In this document: piece after piece, positions 1 to 5,111 of the stretch
Layout: each line of letters starts with the position of its first letter
Position numbering within the stretch: position 1 is the first letter of the stretch
Source: Caldithrix sp.
GTDB taxonomy: Bacteria > KSB1 > UBA2214 > DYKH01
DNA length: 5,111 nucleotides
Direction of reading: 5' to 3'
Assembly (NCBI GenBank): GCA_020722685.1
Contig: DYKH01000165.1
Location: 1 to 5,111 of the forward strand
Program-made: the position numbers and the translations under genes
Notes under the pieces: model-generated
Database searches by the model: none
The model's input: the letters and a program-made list of their open reading frames with translations, nothing else
What the model was told of the DNA's origin: nothing

Positions 1-102
1 GGGCGCAACCATTCCGGACAGCCGGTAACCAGCGGGCTGTATCTGTATCGATTGGAAAGCGAACAAGCGACTCTGAGCGGTAAGATGATTTTGATGCGCT
101 GA
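1..102 (+). CDS. C-terminal end of an exported protein with a sorting-domain-like tail (5' partial)
   Basis: Frame 1 is open from the window edge to a TGA at 100-102 and gives 33 residues. The readable part contains 'GQPVTSGLYLYRLE' followed about ten residues later by 'SGKMILMR' and the stop. This is the usual last strand pattern of type IX secretion type-A sorting domains and the FlgD-Ig-like fold: 'G..V.SG.Y.Y.L' then 'KM.L.(K/R)' at the very C terminus. The same ending occurs in the complete gene at 1056-3212 ('GNAAATGIYLVHIQ' ... 'KITLLR'). The protein is therefore probably exported across the outer membrane or surface-anchored. Nothing can be said about its main domain because it lies outside the window. 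It may or may not be a third member of the VIT/vWA family downstream. Being so short, the assignment rests on motif style and on the stop being followed directly by a hairpin. Confidence 0.7.
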   Translation, partial: GRNHSGQPVTSGLYLYRLESEQATLSGKMILMR

Positions 103-107
103 GTTGT

Positions 108-140
108 AGCCTCCGGAAGGTTCCCAACCTCCGGGAGGCT
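108..140 (+). terminator. Imperfect hairpin after the upstream gene, probable terminator
   Basis: Six bases after the stop codon an extended hairpin can be folded. AGCCTCC (108-114) pairs with GGAGGCT (134-140), GG (115-116) with CC (131-132), and AGGTT (118-122) with AACCT (126-130) around a CCC loop. Only A117 and G133 are bulged. It is GC-rich and well placed for transcription termination. No T-run follows directly (GTCGTGCG comes next), so it may act as a factor-assisted terminator or mRNA 3' end stabiliser rather than a textbook intrinsic terminator. Confidence 0.6.
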
Positions 141-164
141 GTCGTGCGAAGGTCAAAAAAACAT

Positions 165-195
165 TTGAAATTATGACCAGCAATTGCTATATATA
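165..195 (+). promoter_or_regulatory. Sigma70-like promoter of the MntA-like gene
   Basis: TTGAAA (165-170) lies exactly 17 bases before TATATA (188-193; the AT run extends to 195). This matches the consensus -35 (TTGACA) at five of six positions and -10 (TATAAT) at four of six, with ideal spacing. Transcription would start near 200-203, leaving a leader of about 40 bases before the ATG at 241. The promoter sits right after the hairpin of the preceding gene, so the nucleotidyltransferase appears to be its own transcription unit. Confidence 0.6.
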
Positions 196-240
196 GAGCG
201 GGCAAGATTATCTACCGTTCATTAGCAAGGGCAAGGAAGC

Positions 241-558
241 ATGGACAAACTTCTGCTTAGGAAAAACGAGTTTCCCAAAGACATTTTGCAAGATATCCGG
301 AGGGTTGGATCGATCCTGCTTCGTCATGGCGCCTTGAAGATCATTTTATATGGCTCGCTGGCTCGCGGGGACTATCGGGCTAATTCGGACATTGATGTTT
401 GTGTTGAAGGCCTTCCTGACGAGCTTTACTTTCGAGCAATGGCCGAATGTCTCATGATCAGCCGACGACCTGTGAGCGTCCTTGATTTCAAAACCGTTCA
501 GGGATATTTGCGAGAGAAAATCTTACAGGAAGGAAGGATTCTCTATGAGCATGGCTGA
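241..558 (+). CDS. mntA: MntA-type minimal nucleotidyltransferase (HEPN/MNT antitoxin family)
   Basis: The 105-residue protein is a complete minimal nucleotidyltransferase (pol-beta superfamily). The signature GSLARG is at residues 38-43, followed by SDID at 49-52, with D50 and D52 as the metal-binding carboxylates. A third strand 'VSVLDF' places D82 as the expected third catalytic acid. The C terminus 'LQEGRILYEHG' is the common ending of the family, so the length looks normal. In characterised MntA/HepT toxin-antitoxin pairs, the nucleotidyltransferase adds AMP to a tyrosine of the HEPN RNase toxin and silences it. The start is supported by AAGGA (233-237), although its distance of three bases is short. 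The expected partner starts inside this gene, overlapping its last 14 bases in another frame, but that partner is broken. The enzyme therefore looks intact but orphaned. The family call is strong; that it still acts as an antitoxin is inference. Confidence 0.88.
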   Translation: MDKLLLRKNEFPKDILQDIRRVGSILLRHGALKIILYGSLARGDYRANSDIDVCVEGLPDELYFRAMAECLMISRRPVSVLDFKTVQGYLREKILQEGRILYEHG

Positions 559-776
559 GTTGAGAAAGGAGATCGACTTCGGGTTAGAGAATCTAGAGAA
601 TATCTACCTCACTGTGCCCCACAGAGGATTTGATGGCATTTAGGCATCTTGCCACAAAAATATATGGCTTTCTCATTGACTTGAACAAGCTGCAAGTCAT
701 CGTCACTGAGATAGAGAAAAACCACGTTCGGATAAAACAATTTTTTGTAGACATCGTGGAGGTCATAGAGGAATAG
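545..776 (+). pseudogene. hepT: Remnant of a HepT-like HEPN RNase toxin (internally deleted and frameshifted)
   Basis: An ATG at 545, overlapping the end of the nucleotidyltransferase gene, opens a 32-codon frame. It starts 'MSMAELRKEIDFGLENLENI', a typical HepT N-terminal helix, and stops at TAG 641-643. A different frame, open from 597 with an internal ATG at 633, then reads 'EDLMAFRHLATKIYGFLIDL' and continues with a charged helical tail to TAG at 774-776. That second part is the usual C-terminal half of HepT-like HEPN proteins, including the RX4HXY region: R at 642-644 and Y at 663-665, with Lys (657-659) where His is expected. Together the pieces give roughly 75 residues, against about 130-150 for intact family members. 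The central helices are therefore missing, and a simple one-base sequencing error cannot explain the gene. The junction lies somewhere around 605-620. Overlap with the upstream gene is the normal arrangement of MntA/HepT operons. The product is unlikely to be a functional toxin. Family placement is by pattern recognition, not by a search. Confidence 0.75.
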
Positions 777-920
777 AAATGGTATCATTAAACGTCACGC
801 GGTTCTTATCAGTTTTTCGTAGATGATTGTCACTTAGCGTAATCGGTACTGGAGCCGAAGCTGTTCTTGACTTTCTGCGACAGAATAAGTAGAGAATCTT
901 TGGATTGACCAGTGAATTTC
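777..920. other. Non-coding spacer, possibly decayed sequence
   Basis: No gene with a start, ribosome binding site and family resemblance can be supported here on either strand. The only coding-like patch is a short open stretch at 827-892, in frame with TAG 890-892, reading 'VIGTGAEAVLDFLRQNK' near its end. It has no start codon near a Shine-Dalgarno sequence and a stop lies just upstream (824-826). It could be the tail of a decayed gene, but this is a guess. Confidence 0.4.
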
Positions 921-982
921 AAAAGCCTGAATAACTCCTGACTCCGAAACCAACAGAGCAAGGGTATATTCAGGCTTTTTTT
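921..982 (+). terminator. Long-loop hairpin with T-run, probable terminator
   Basis: AAAAGCCTGAATA (921-933) and TATTCAGGCTTTT (967-979) form a perfect 13-bp stem. The second arm runs on into an uninterrupted T tract (976-982). The stem plus T-run is the layout of an intrinsic terminator, and the site lies between the MntA/HepT remnant and the next gene. The loop is 33 bases, unusually long for a simple terminator, so the element could instead be the 3' part of a small RNA or an attenuator-like leader. There is no open reading frame in it. Confidence 0.6.
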
Positions 983-1000
983 ATTGTGCTTTTCCAATCC

Positions 1001-1022
1001 TCACAGATATTTCAAGCTGTGA
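1001..1022. promoter_or_regulatory. Inverted repeat upstream of the first VIT/vWA gene (possible operator)
   Basis: TCACAG (1001-1006) and CTGTGA (1017-1022) are perfect inverted copies separated by ten bases. They lie 34 bases before the start codon, in the short region between the terminator-like hairpin and the ribosome binding site. The position suits a regulator site or a small leader hairpin. A weak promoter could overlap it (TTGTGC 984-989, GATATT 1006-1011, spacing 16), but both boxes match poorly. No regulator can be named. Confidence 0.3.
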
Positions 1023-1040
1023 TGGTCCACACCAAATCAC

Positions 1041-1049
1041 AAAGGAGGT
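1041..1049 (+). promoter_or_regulatory. Strong ribosome binding site AAAGGAGGT
   Basis: A near-perfect anti-16S match lies seven bases (from AGGAGG) before the ATG at 1056 and fixes that start codon. It suggests efficient translation. It also argues against a classic Bacteroidota host, where such sites are generally weak. Confidence 0.85.
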
Positions 1050-1055
1050 CCCGCT

Positions 1056-3212
1056 ATGAGGCGCTTGGTATTATCTTTACTTTTAGCACTCACACTCACC
1101 GGTACTTCGTATGCTTCGTTCTATGCACGAAACCTGACCGATCCTTCCAATAACTGGTCTATTTTCGCAATGAAGCAGCTCACCTGCGAGGTGGAGGTGC
1201 TGGGTTTGTTTTACCAAACCACCATCACTTTTGAAATCGCCTTGACCAACGATGACTTTGGCCACTACCCGGCACAAGGGACCTACGAGATCGTCTGGGA
1301 CTTCGATTTGGTGGAAGAAGCTGTGGTCACCGACGCTTCGCTCAAGCCGGCGGACGCGACGGGGTTCATCAGCGCTCAAATCGTCGACTTGAGTACCGCG
1401 GAAAAACTATACGAGCAATATCCCACCCATCAGCCGCGTTTGCTGTTGCGCCATCGCTGGCAGCGCGGGTGGCGCGGCCAGGTGATGAAACGCTTTGAGG
1501 GGCGTTTTTCGCCGGTGTATTTGACCAAGACACCGGTGGTGAAAATCCGTTACCTCTCGCCTTGTCTTCCCTACTACAACGTGCGCCGGCTGTTTTTGCC
1601 GCTAGCTCAATTTAGCGTCTATCGTCCCGGCGCTCCTGTTGTCCTGCTCCGCGATGCCGATAATCCGAATTTCCGTCCACAAACCATATCTTCCCCATAT
1701 TCTATCTCCTGGACGAAAGTAGGGGCCGATTGGCGCGCCACGTTGACCGTGGCTTGGCGCAGCTACTATGACGTCATGTTGGGCGTTGCTCCCGAATCAC
1801 CTGATCGCTCCTATTTACGCACTTTTGCGGCCAATGGTGCGCAGTTTTACCAAATGTCCGTGCTGCCGCCCATTGCACCGGAGGAACGCAAGCCGAAAAA
1901 CATCTTGTTGGCAGTCGATTTGACGGAAATGGGCTACGGGCCAATCTTTCTCATGAATCAGTTTGAAAAAGCCGTTCGCCTTTCCACCAGCGGGTATGAC
2001 TCGATCACTATGCTTTATTCGGCATTCACGCCCGTCATCTACGACTCTGCCTTTGTGCCGGTGCGGGAAGAAGCCTTGAACGAGATGTTCAATCAGCTCT
2101 ATGCTCAGCCGATCCCCAAGCTGAACACGCTGCCGCATCTTTTGCGTCAAGCCGTCAACATTTTCAATCTGCATAAGAAATCCGGCGAATTGTGGTTATT
2201 GACCAATGCCTATACTCACAGCGACCCGCCGGCCACGGCCATGGAGATTATCAATCAGACGCTCGGGGCCGCTGAAAAGCCCATCGTTTTTCGAATTGTC
2301 AATTCGCACTTGGATTGGTGGCCGCACTGGTGGATTAACGCCCAATACTATTACGGCAATGATTATCTGTATGAGAATCTGGCCCGACTAAGCTGGGGCA
2401 GCTACGTCAAGCTGCGCAATTATCCCGATTATGATTTCTTGGACGTCATGCTGGATTGCATTGCTCCCGCTGCTACGGCAGTGGAAACCGATGCCGAGCC
2501 GGCGGCCGGACTCAGCTATTCCCGCTTTCAGCTCAATCGCGGGCGAACCAACTTTCCAATCACCCTGCCATATTATGAAATCGGCCTATTCGACGGCTCC
2601 GATCCGTTTCTACTGCATTTCTACGGCATCGTCGATGGCGAGCTTTTTGCCAAAGACGTTACCATCGATCGGCAAAGCAATGACACCGGCTGGCAGGCGG
2701 TGGCGACTTATTGGTATGACCGCTACATACAGAATTTGCTCTTGGAGCCGCAGAGTTATGAGACCATCCAGTATATTGAAACGGTTAGCGTACAGGAACG
2801 GCTGTTGACGCCGTATAGCGGCTTTATCATTCCCGGCCCAAGCGGCTTGCTGGCTTTCAAGCGCTTGGATGAAGAAATCGAATCGGCTGTGGAAACGCCG
2901 CAGGAGAGGGTCGCGGCGGTGCCCGAGCAATTGGAGCTGACGGCTTATCCGAATCCGTTCAACGCGGCAACGACTATTTCCTTTGCATTACCCAATGCTG
3001 AGGCATTATCTGAAGTGCGAATTGTGGTCATCAATTGTTTGGGTCAAATTGTCTGCGAACGCAATTTGAGCAAGGATGCTCTGCGACCACAAATGAGCTT
3101 TCGTTGGGACGGATTGGATCAATTGGGAAATGCTGCCGCCACCGGCATTTACCTCGTTCACATACAGGCCGGCGAGGAATCGCAGAATCTCAAGATCACC
3201 TTGCTGCGATGA
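1056..3212 (+). CDS. Exported VIT-like / degenerate vWA-domain protein with C-terminal type IX sorting domain
   Basis: The 718-residue protein begins with a signal peptide: MRR, a hydrophobic stretch, then SYA with likely cleavage after residue 20. Residues about 35-185 resemble a VIT domain (beta-rich, 'AEKLYEQY' at 115-122, 'FSPVYL' at 151-156, 'VVKIRY' at 161-166). From about 281 to 455 there is a vWA-like fold: 'NILLAVDLTEM' at 282-292 stands where DxSxS is expected, and 'LWLLTNAY' at 379-386 where TDG is usual. Both sites are degenerate, so normal metal binding is doubtful. 'WYDRYIQNLL' (553-562) and 'LLTPYSGF' (583-590) match conserved elements after the vWA domain of inter-alpha-trypsin-like bacterial proteins. 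The last 90 residues form a sorting domain with 'YPNPFN' at 631-636, 'SFRWDGLDQLGNAAATGIYL' at 681-700 and a terminal KITLLR. A surface or secreted location follows from this. The role is unknown; adhesion or complex assembly is a guess. It lies 133 bases before a paralogue on the same strand and is probably co-regulated with it. Confidence 0.85.
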   Translation: MRRLVLSLLLALTLTGTSYASFYARNLTDPSNNWSIFAMKQLTCEVEVLGLFYQTTITFEIALTNDDFGHYPAQGTYEIVWDFDLVEEAVVTDASLKPADATGFISAQIVDLSTAEKLYEQYPTHQPRLLLRHRWQRGWRGQVMKRFEGRFSPVYLTKTPVVKIRYLSPCLPYYNVRRLFLPLAQFSVYRPGAPVVLLRDADNPNFRPQTISSPYSISWTKVGADWRATLTVAWRSYYDVMLGVAPESPDRSYLRTFAANGAQFYQMSVLPPIAPEERKPKNILLAVDLTEMGYGPIFLMNQFEKAVRLSTSGYDSITMLYSAFTPVIYDSAFVPVREEALNEMFNQLYAQPIPKLNTLPHLLRQAVNIFNLHKKSGELWLLTNAYTHSDPPATAMEIINQTLGAAEKPIVFRIVNSHLDWWPHWWINAQYYYGNDYLYENLARLSWGSYVKLRNYPDYDFLDVMLDCIAPAATAVETDAEPAAGLSYSRFQLNRGRTNFPITLPYYEIGLFDGSDPFLLHFYGIVDGELFAKDVTIDRQSNDTGWQAVATYWYDRYIQNLLLEPQSYETIQYIETVSVQERLLTPYSGFIIPGPSGLLAFKRLDEEIESAVETPQERVAAVPEQLELTAYPNPFNAATTISFALPNAEALSEVRIVVINCLGQIVCERNLSKDALRPQMSFRWDGLDQLGNAAATGIYLVHIQAGEESQNLKITLLR

Positions 3213-3334
3213 AAAAAACTCTTGCCGACCTATGATTGCTCTGCAAAGACCAGGAGAACGGGCAAGACCACCAGGAATTCGTCATTTGATTCCTCGCGAT
3301 TTTGAGCACGATTAACCGAACATTTTCTTTTTCC
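3213..3334. other. Intergenic region between the paralogues; weak hairpin and weak promoter candidate
   Basis: The gap holds no gene. TCTTGCC (3220-3226) and GGCAAGA (3261-3267) are 7-bp inverted copies, but the 34-base loop and lack of a T-run make a terminator doubtful. A poor promoter candidate is TTGATT (3286-3291), 18 bases, GATTAA (3310-3315). With neither a convincing terminator nor a convincing promoter, read-through from the first paralogue to the second is the simplest reading. Confidence 0.35.
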
Positions 3335-3340
3335 GAGGTG
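3335..3340 (+). promoter_or_regulatory. Ribosome binding site GAGGTG of the second paralogue
   Basis: GAGGTG ends five bases before the ATG at 3346 and supports that start. The signal peptide that begins at this ATG supports it as well. Confidence 0.75.
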
Positions 3341-3345
3341 CAACC

Positions 3346-5111
3346 ATGAAAGCAAATACTGTTACTCTCTGCCTATGTCTACTCGTGGGCACCGCCTTCG
3401 CCGCCGACTTTAGTGTCTACGAGGCCAACTACCCGGGGGTGAAGGACTATAACGTCAATCTCGATCAAGGAGTGCTGACCATTCAGCCGCGCGGCGCCTA
3501 CATCGAGATGAATCTCGAGCTCACGGTGTCTTACGATTTCGAGAGCTGGTTTTTCAAAAACTACAACGAGCTCGAGTTCCTCTGGGAATTTGCCCTGCCG
3601 AATCAAGCCAGCATCACCGACTTTTGGCTTTGGATGCCGGACACGGTGTTGCAAGCCACGATGCTGGATCGCTGGACCGCCGAGCTGCTCTTCAGTGAAG
3701 TCAGCAGTCCGGTGCGCAATCCCGCGCTGCTCACTCAGACCTTTTCCGATCGCGAAGGCCAGGTGCATTATAGCCTGAAATTGTACCCGATCATGCGTAA
3801 TGAGAAACGCAAGTTCAAAATCCAATACCTCTTGCCGGCGCGCCCGACCAACGAAACTCTGCGTGCCTGGCTGCCCACCGGCCAGCTAACCTCGCGTCGC
3901 AGTCCCGGAGCGGACAGCCTGCATATCGTGTTTATGGGTACCGATCAACCAACTCTCCTTGGTGCAGATATTCTCTCAGAAAAGTACGTCCCGGAAAAGG
4001 CGGCCTGGGAGTTCGATATCAAGCTGGATTACGATCAGTTTGTGGAATTGGTCTATCCGACGCCCATCCGCGGCAAGTCCTTCTTTAGCACCTATGAACA
4101 GAACGGGGAGACATTCTATCAACTGGCCGTTTATCCGCCTGTCGTGCAGGATCTGCGCGTCCCTCGCAATTTTGTCGTCCTGGTGGATTTCAATCGCTTC
4201 AACACTGAGGGCATGGATGGCGAGCTGATGCTTCTGTTGCTGAAAGAGACCCTGCAACAAGCGCTGACGAGTCAAGATTCGGCTAACATTATCGTGGCCT
4301 TTGCGGATTTGGTTTATGGCTCCGACCGGCTACTGGCTTGCAGTGAACAGAATCTCGATCAAATGTTTGCCAACATCCTGCAGCGTTCCTTTCCAGCGTA
4401 TAGCAATTTTCAGGTGTTGGTAGCCGCGGCGGCAGAATTCTTGTCAAACCTACAAGGTCCAGCCGAGATCATTTTGCTAACCAATACCGACGAAATACAA
4501 TTGTATGGACAAACCAGGGAGGACTTTGCCGAAGAGATCATCGCCATGCTGCCGCCGGGGACAAAGTTTCATATTGTCGATCTGGAAAATAAGAGCAACC
4601 TGATTTACAATGGGGAGCAAAATCAATACGAAACTCAGTTGCAGAGCTTTTACGGGCATCTTGCTAACAAGACCGGCGGCAATCTGTTTTTCTTGCGCTA
4701 CCACTCGATTAAGAACATTCTGGCGGCGTTGTTCTATGAGCGAATCAGCCATTTTCAAGAGGTGGAGGTACAGACGCGTTTCGCCAGCGGCTATGCCTAT
4801 GGCAAGCATTTGATCGCCTTGCATGAGGGCTACTATCCGCTGCATTTCCCGATCATGCAGGTGGGCCGATTTCGTGGCGCCCTGCCGCTGGAAGTGACCG
4901 TTTTGGGAAAAGTGCGGCTGGAGAAGGCGATGGACACTTTTACCATCACCGATGCCGATGTCATCCCCGGCAACGAGCAACTGGCCACCGCTTGGTACAG
5001 CGATCACATTCACGGTCTGCTCACACAATGGCAAACCAATTCCACGGTGATGGAGATCATGGACCTTAGTTTGTCGCACCGCATCTTAACGCCGTATACC
5101 GGTTTTCTCGT
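3346..5111 (+). CDS. Second exported VIT / degenerate vWA-domain protein (3' partial)
   Basis: The frame is open from ATG 3346 to the window edge: 588 codons plus two bases. A signal peptide of about 20 residues ends in 'VGTAFAAD'. The VIT domain is clearer than in the upstream paralogue, at roughly residues 43-165: 'EFLWEFALPNQASITDFWLW' at 77-96, 'AELLFSEV' at 112-119, 'NPALLTQTF' at 125-133, and 'LYPIMRNEKRKFKIQYLLPA' at 146-165. A vWA-like region follows: 'NFVVLVDFNRF' at 275-285 replaces the DxSxS site, 'IILLTNTDE' at 375-383 replaces TDG, and 'LANKTGG' at 439-445 matches the usual late-domain 'LA..TGG'. 'AWYSDHIHGLL' at 549-559 and 'ILTPYTGFL' at 580-588 align in position and spacing with the upstream protein (553-562 and 583-591). 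By that comparison some 130 residues, including a sorting domain, should lie beyond the window. It is probably a secreted or surface protein acting alongside its paralogue; the precise role is unknown. Confidence 0.85.
   Translation, partial: MKANTVTLCLCLLVGTAFAADFSVYEANYPGVKDYNVNLDQGVLTIQPRGAYIEMNLELTVSYDFESWFFKNYNELEFLWEFALPNQASITDFWLWMPDTVLQATMLDRWTAELLFSEVSSPVRNPALLTQTFSDREGQVHYSLKLYPIMRNEKRKFKIQYLLPARPTNETLRAWLPTGQLTSRRSPGADSLHIVFMGTDQPTLLGADILSEKYVPEKAAWEFDIKLDYDQFVELVYPTPIRGKSFFSTYEQNGETFYQLAVYPPVVQDLRVPRNFVVLVDFNRFNTEGMDGELMLLLLKETLQQALTSQDSANIIVAFADLVYGSDRLLACSEQNLDQMFANILQRSFPAYSNFQVLVAAAAEFLSNLQGPAEIILLTNTDEIQLYGQTREDFAEEIIAMLPPGTKFHIVDLENKSNLIYNGEQNQYETQLQSFYGHLANKTGGNLFFLRYHSIKNILAALFYERISHFQEVEVQTRFASGYAYGKHLIALHEGYYPLHFPIMQVGRFRGALPLEVTVLGKVRLEKAMDTFTITDADVIPGNEQLATAWYSDHIHGLLTQWQTNSTVMEIMDLSLSHRILTPYTGFL

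Noticed and set aside
633..776. A stand-alone 47-residue gene starting at ATG 633
   Set aside because: It matches only the C-terminal half of a HepT-like protein and lacks a ribosome binding site, so it is better read as part of the broken hepT.
1001..1022. CRP/FNR-type binding site
   Set aside because: The half-sites are in the opposite order (TCACA...TGTGA rather than TGTGA-N6-TCACA) and the spacing is wrong.
1815..2174. 119-codon open frame on the minus strand
   Set aside because: It overlaps the vWA region of the complete plus-strand gene and has no supporting features.
3346..3408. Lipoprotein signal peptide in the second paralogue
   Set aside because: The cysteines at residues 9 and 11 lie early in the hydrophobic stretch and are not followed by a typical lipobox context; an ordinary cleavage near AFAA fits better.
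3379..3825. 148-codon open frame on the minus strand
   Set aside because: It is antisense to the VIT domain of the plus-strand gene, has no recognisable motif, and the plus-strand frame is clearly real.
4477..5079. 200-codon open frame on the minus strand
   Set aside because: It lies wholly inside the second VIT/vWA gene, has low-complexity His/Gln/Arg-rich composition, no family-like motif, and is a shadow of the real frame, which has a signal peptide and VIT features.
1..5111. CRISPR array, tRNA, rRNA or insertion sequence
   Set aside because: No regularly spaced direct repeats, tRNA-like cloverleaf, rRNA segment or transposase frame was seen by eye on either strand.

Overview
The window looks like a stretch of chromosome from a Gram-negative bacterium of the FCB group, most plausibly one of its less-studied lineages such as KSB1, Calditrichota or a related candidate phylum. 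Two things point there. At least two exported proteins end in, or start to show, the 'YPNPFN...SGIYLYRL...KM.L.R' type of C-terminal domain (type IX secretion sorting domain / FlgD-Ig-like fold). The genes also have strong Shine-Dalgarno sequences (AAAGGAGGT, GAGGTG) and a sigma70-like promoter, which fits classic Bacteroidota poorly. The taxon is an inference from motif style; no search was possible.

Layout: (1) 1-102, the last 33 codons of an upstream gene ending in a sorting-domain-like tail, followed by a strong imperfect hairpin (108-140). (2) 165-776, a toxin-antitoxin-like cassette. A well-formed promoter (TTGAAA, 17-bp spacer, TATATA) precedes an intact minimal nucleotidyltransferase of the MntA type (241-558). 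An overlapping, clearly broken HepT-like HEPN gene (545-776) follows; it keeps only its N- and C-terminal parts, in different frames. (3) 777-1040, a non-coding, possibly decayed spacer with a long-loop hairpin plus T-run (921-982) and a small inverted repeat (1001-1022). (4) 1056-3212, a complete exported 718-residue protein with signal peptide, VIT-like domain, degenerate von Willebrand factor A (vWA) domain and C-terminal sorting domain. (5) 3346-5111, a second gene of the same architecture, cut by the window end after 588 codons. It is a large gene that is open to the edge of the window.

The two large genes are diverged paralogues in tandem. Both resemble the inter-alpha-trypsin inhibitor heavy chain (VIT + vWA) architecture, down to the conserved 'W...(R/H)I..LL' and 'LTPY(S/T)GF' elements after the vWA domain. 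Both have lost the canonical DxSxS metal-binding motif and the TDG motif of the vWA fold. They are probably surface-exposed or secreted proteins handled by a type IX-like pathway and may work together, but their function is unknown. The MntA/HepT cassette appears unrelated to them and looks like an inserted defence module that has lost its toxin and kept an intact nucleotidyltransferase.
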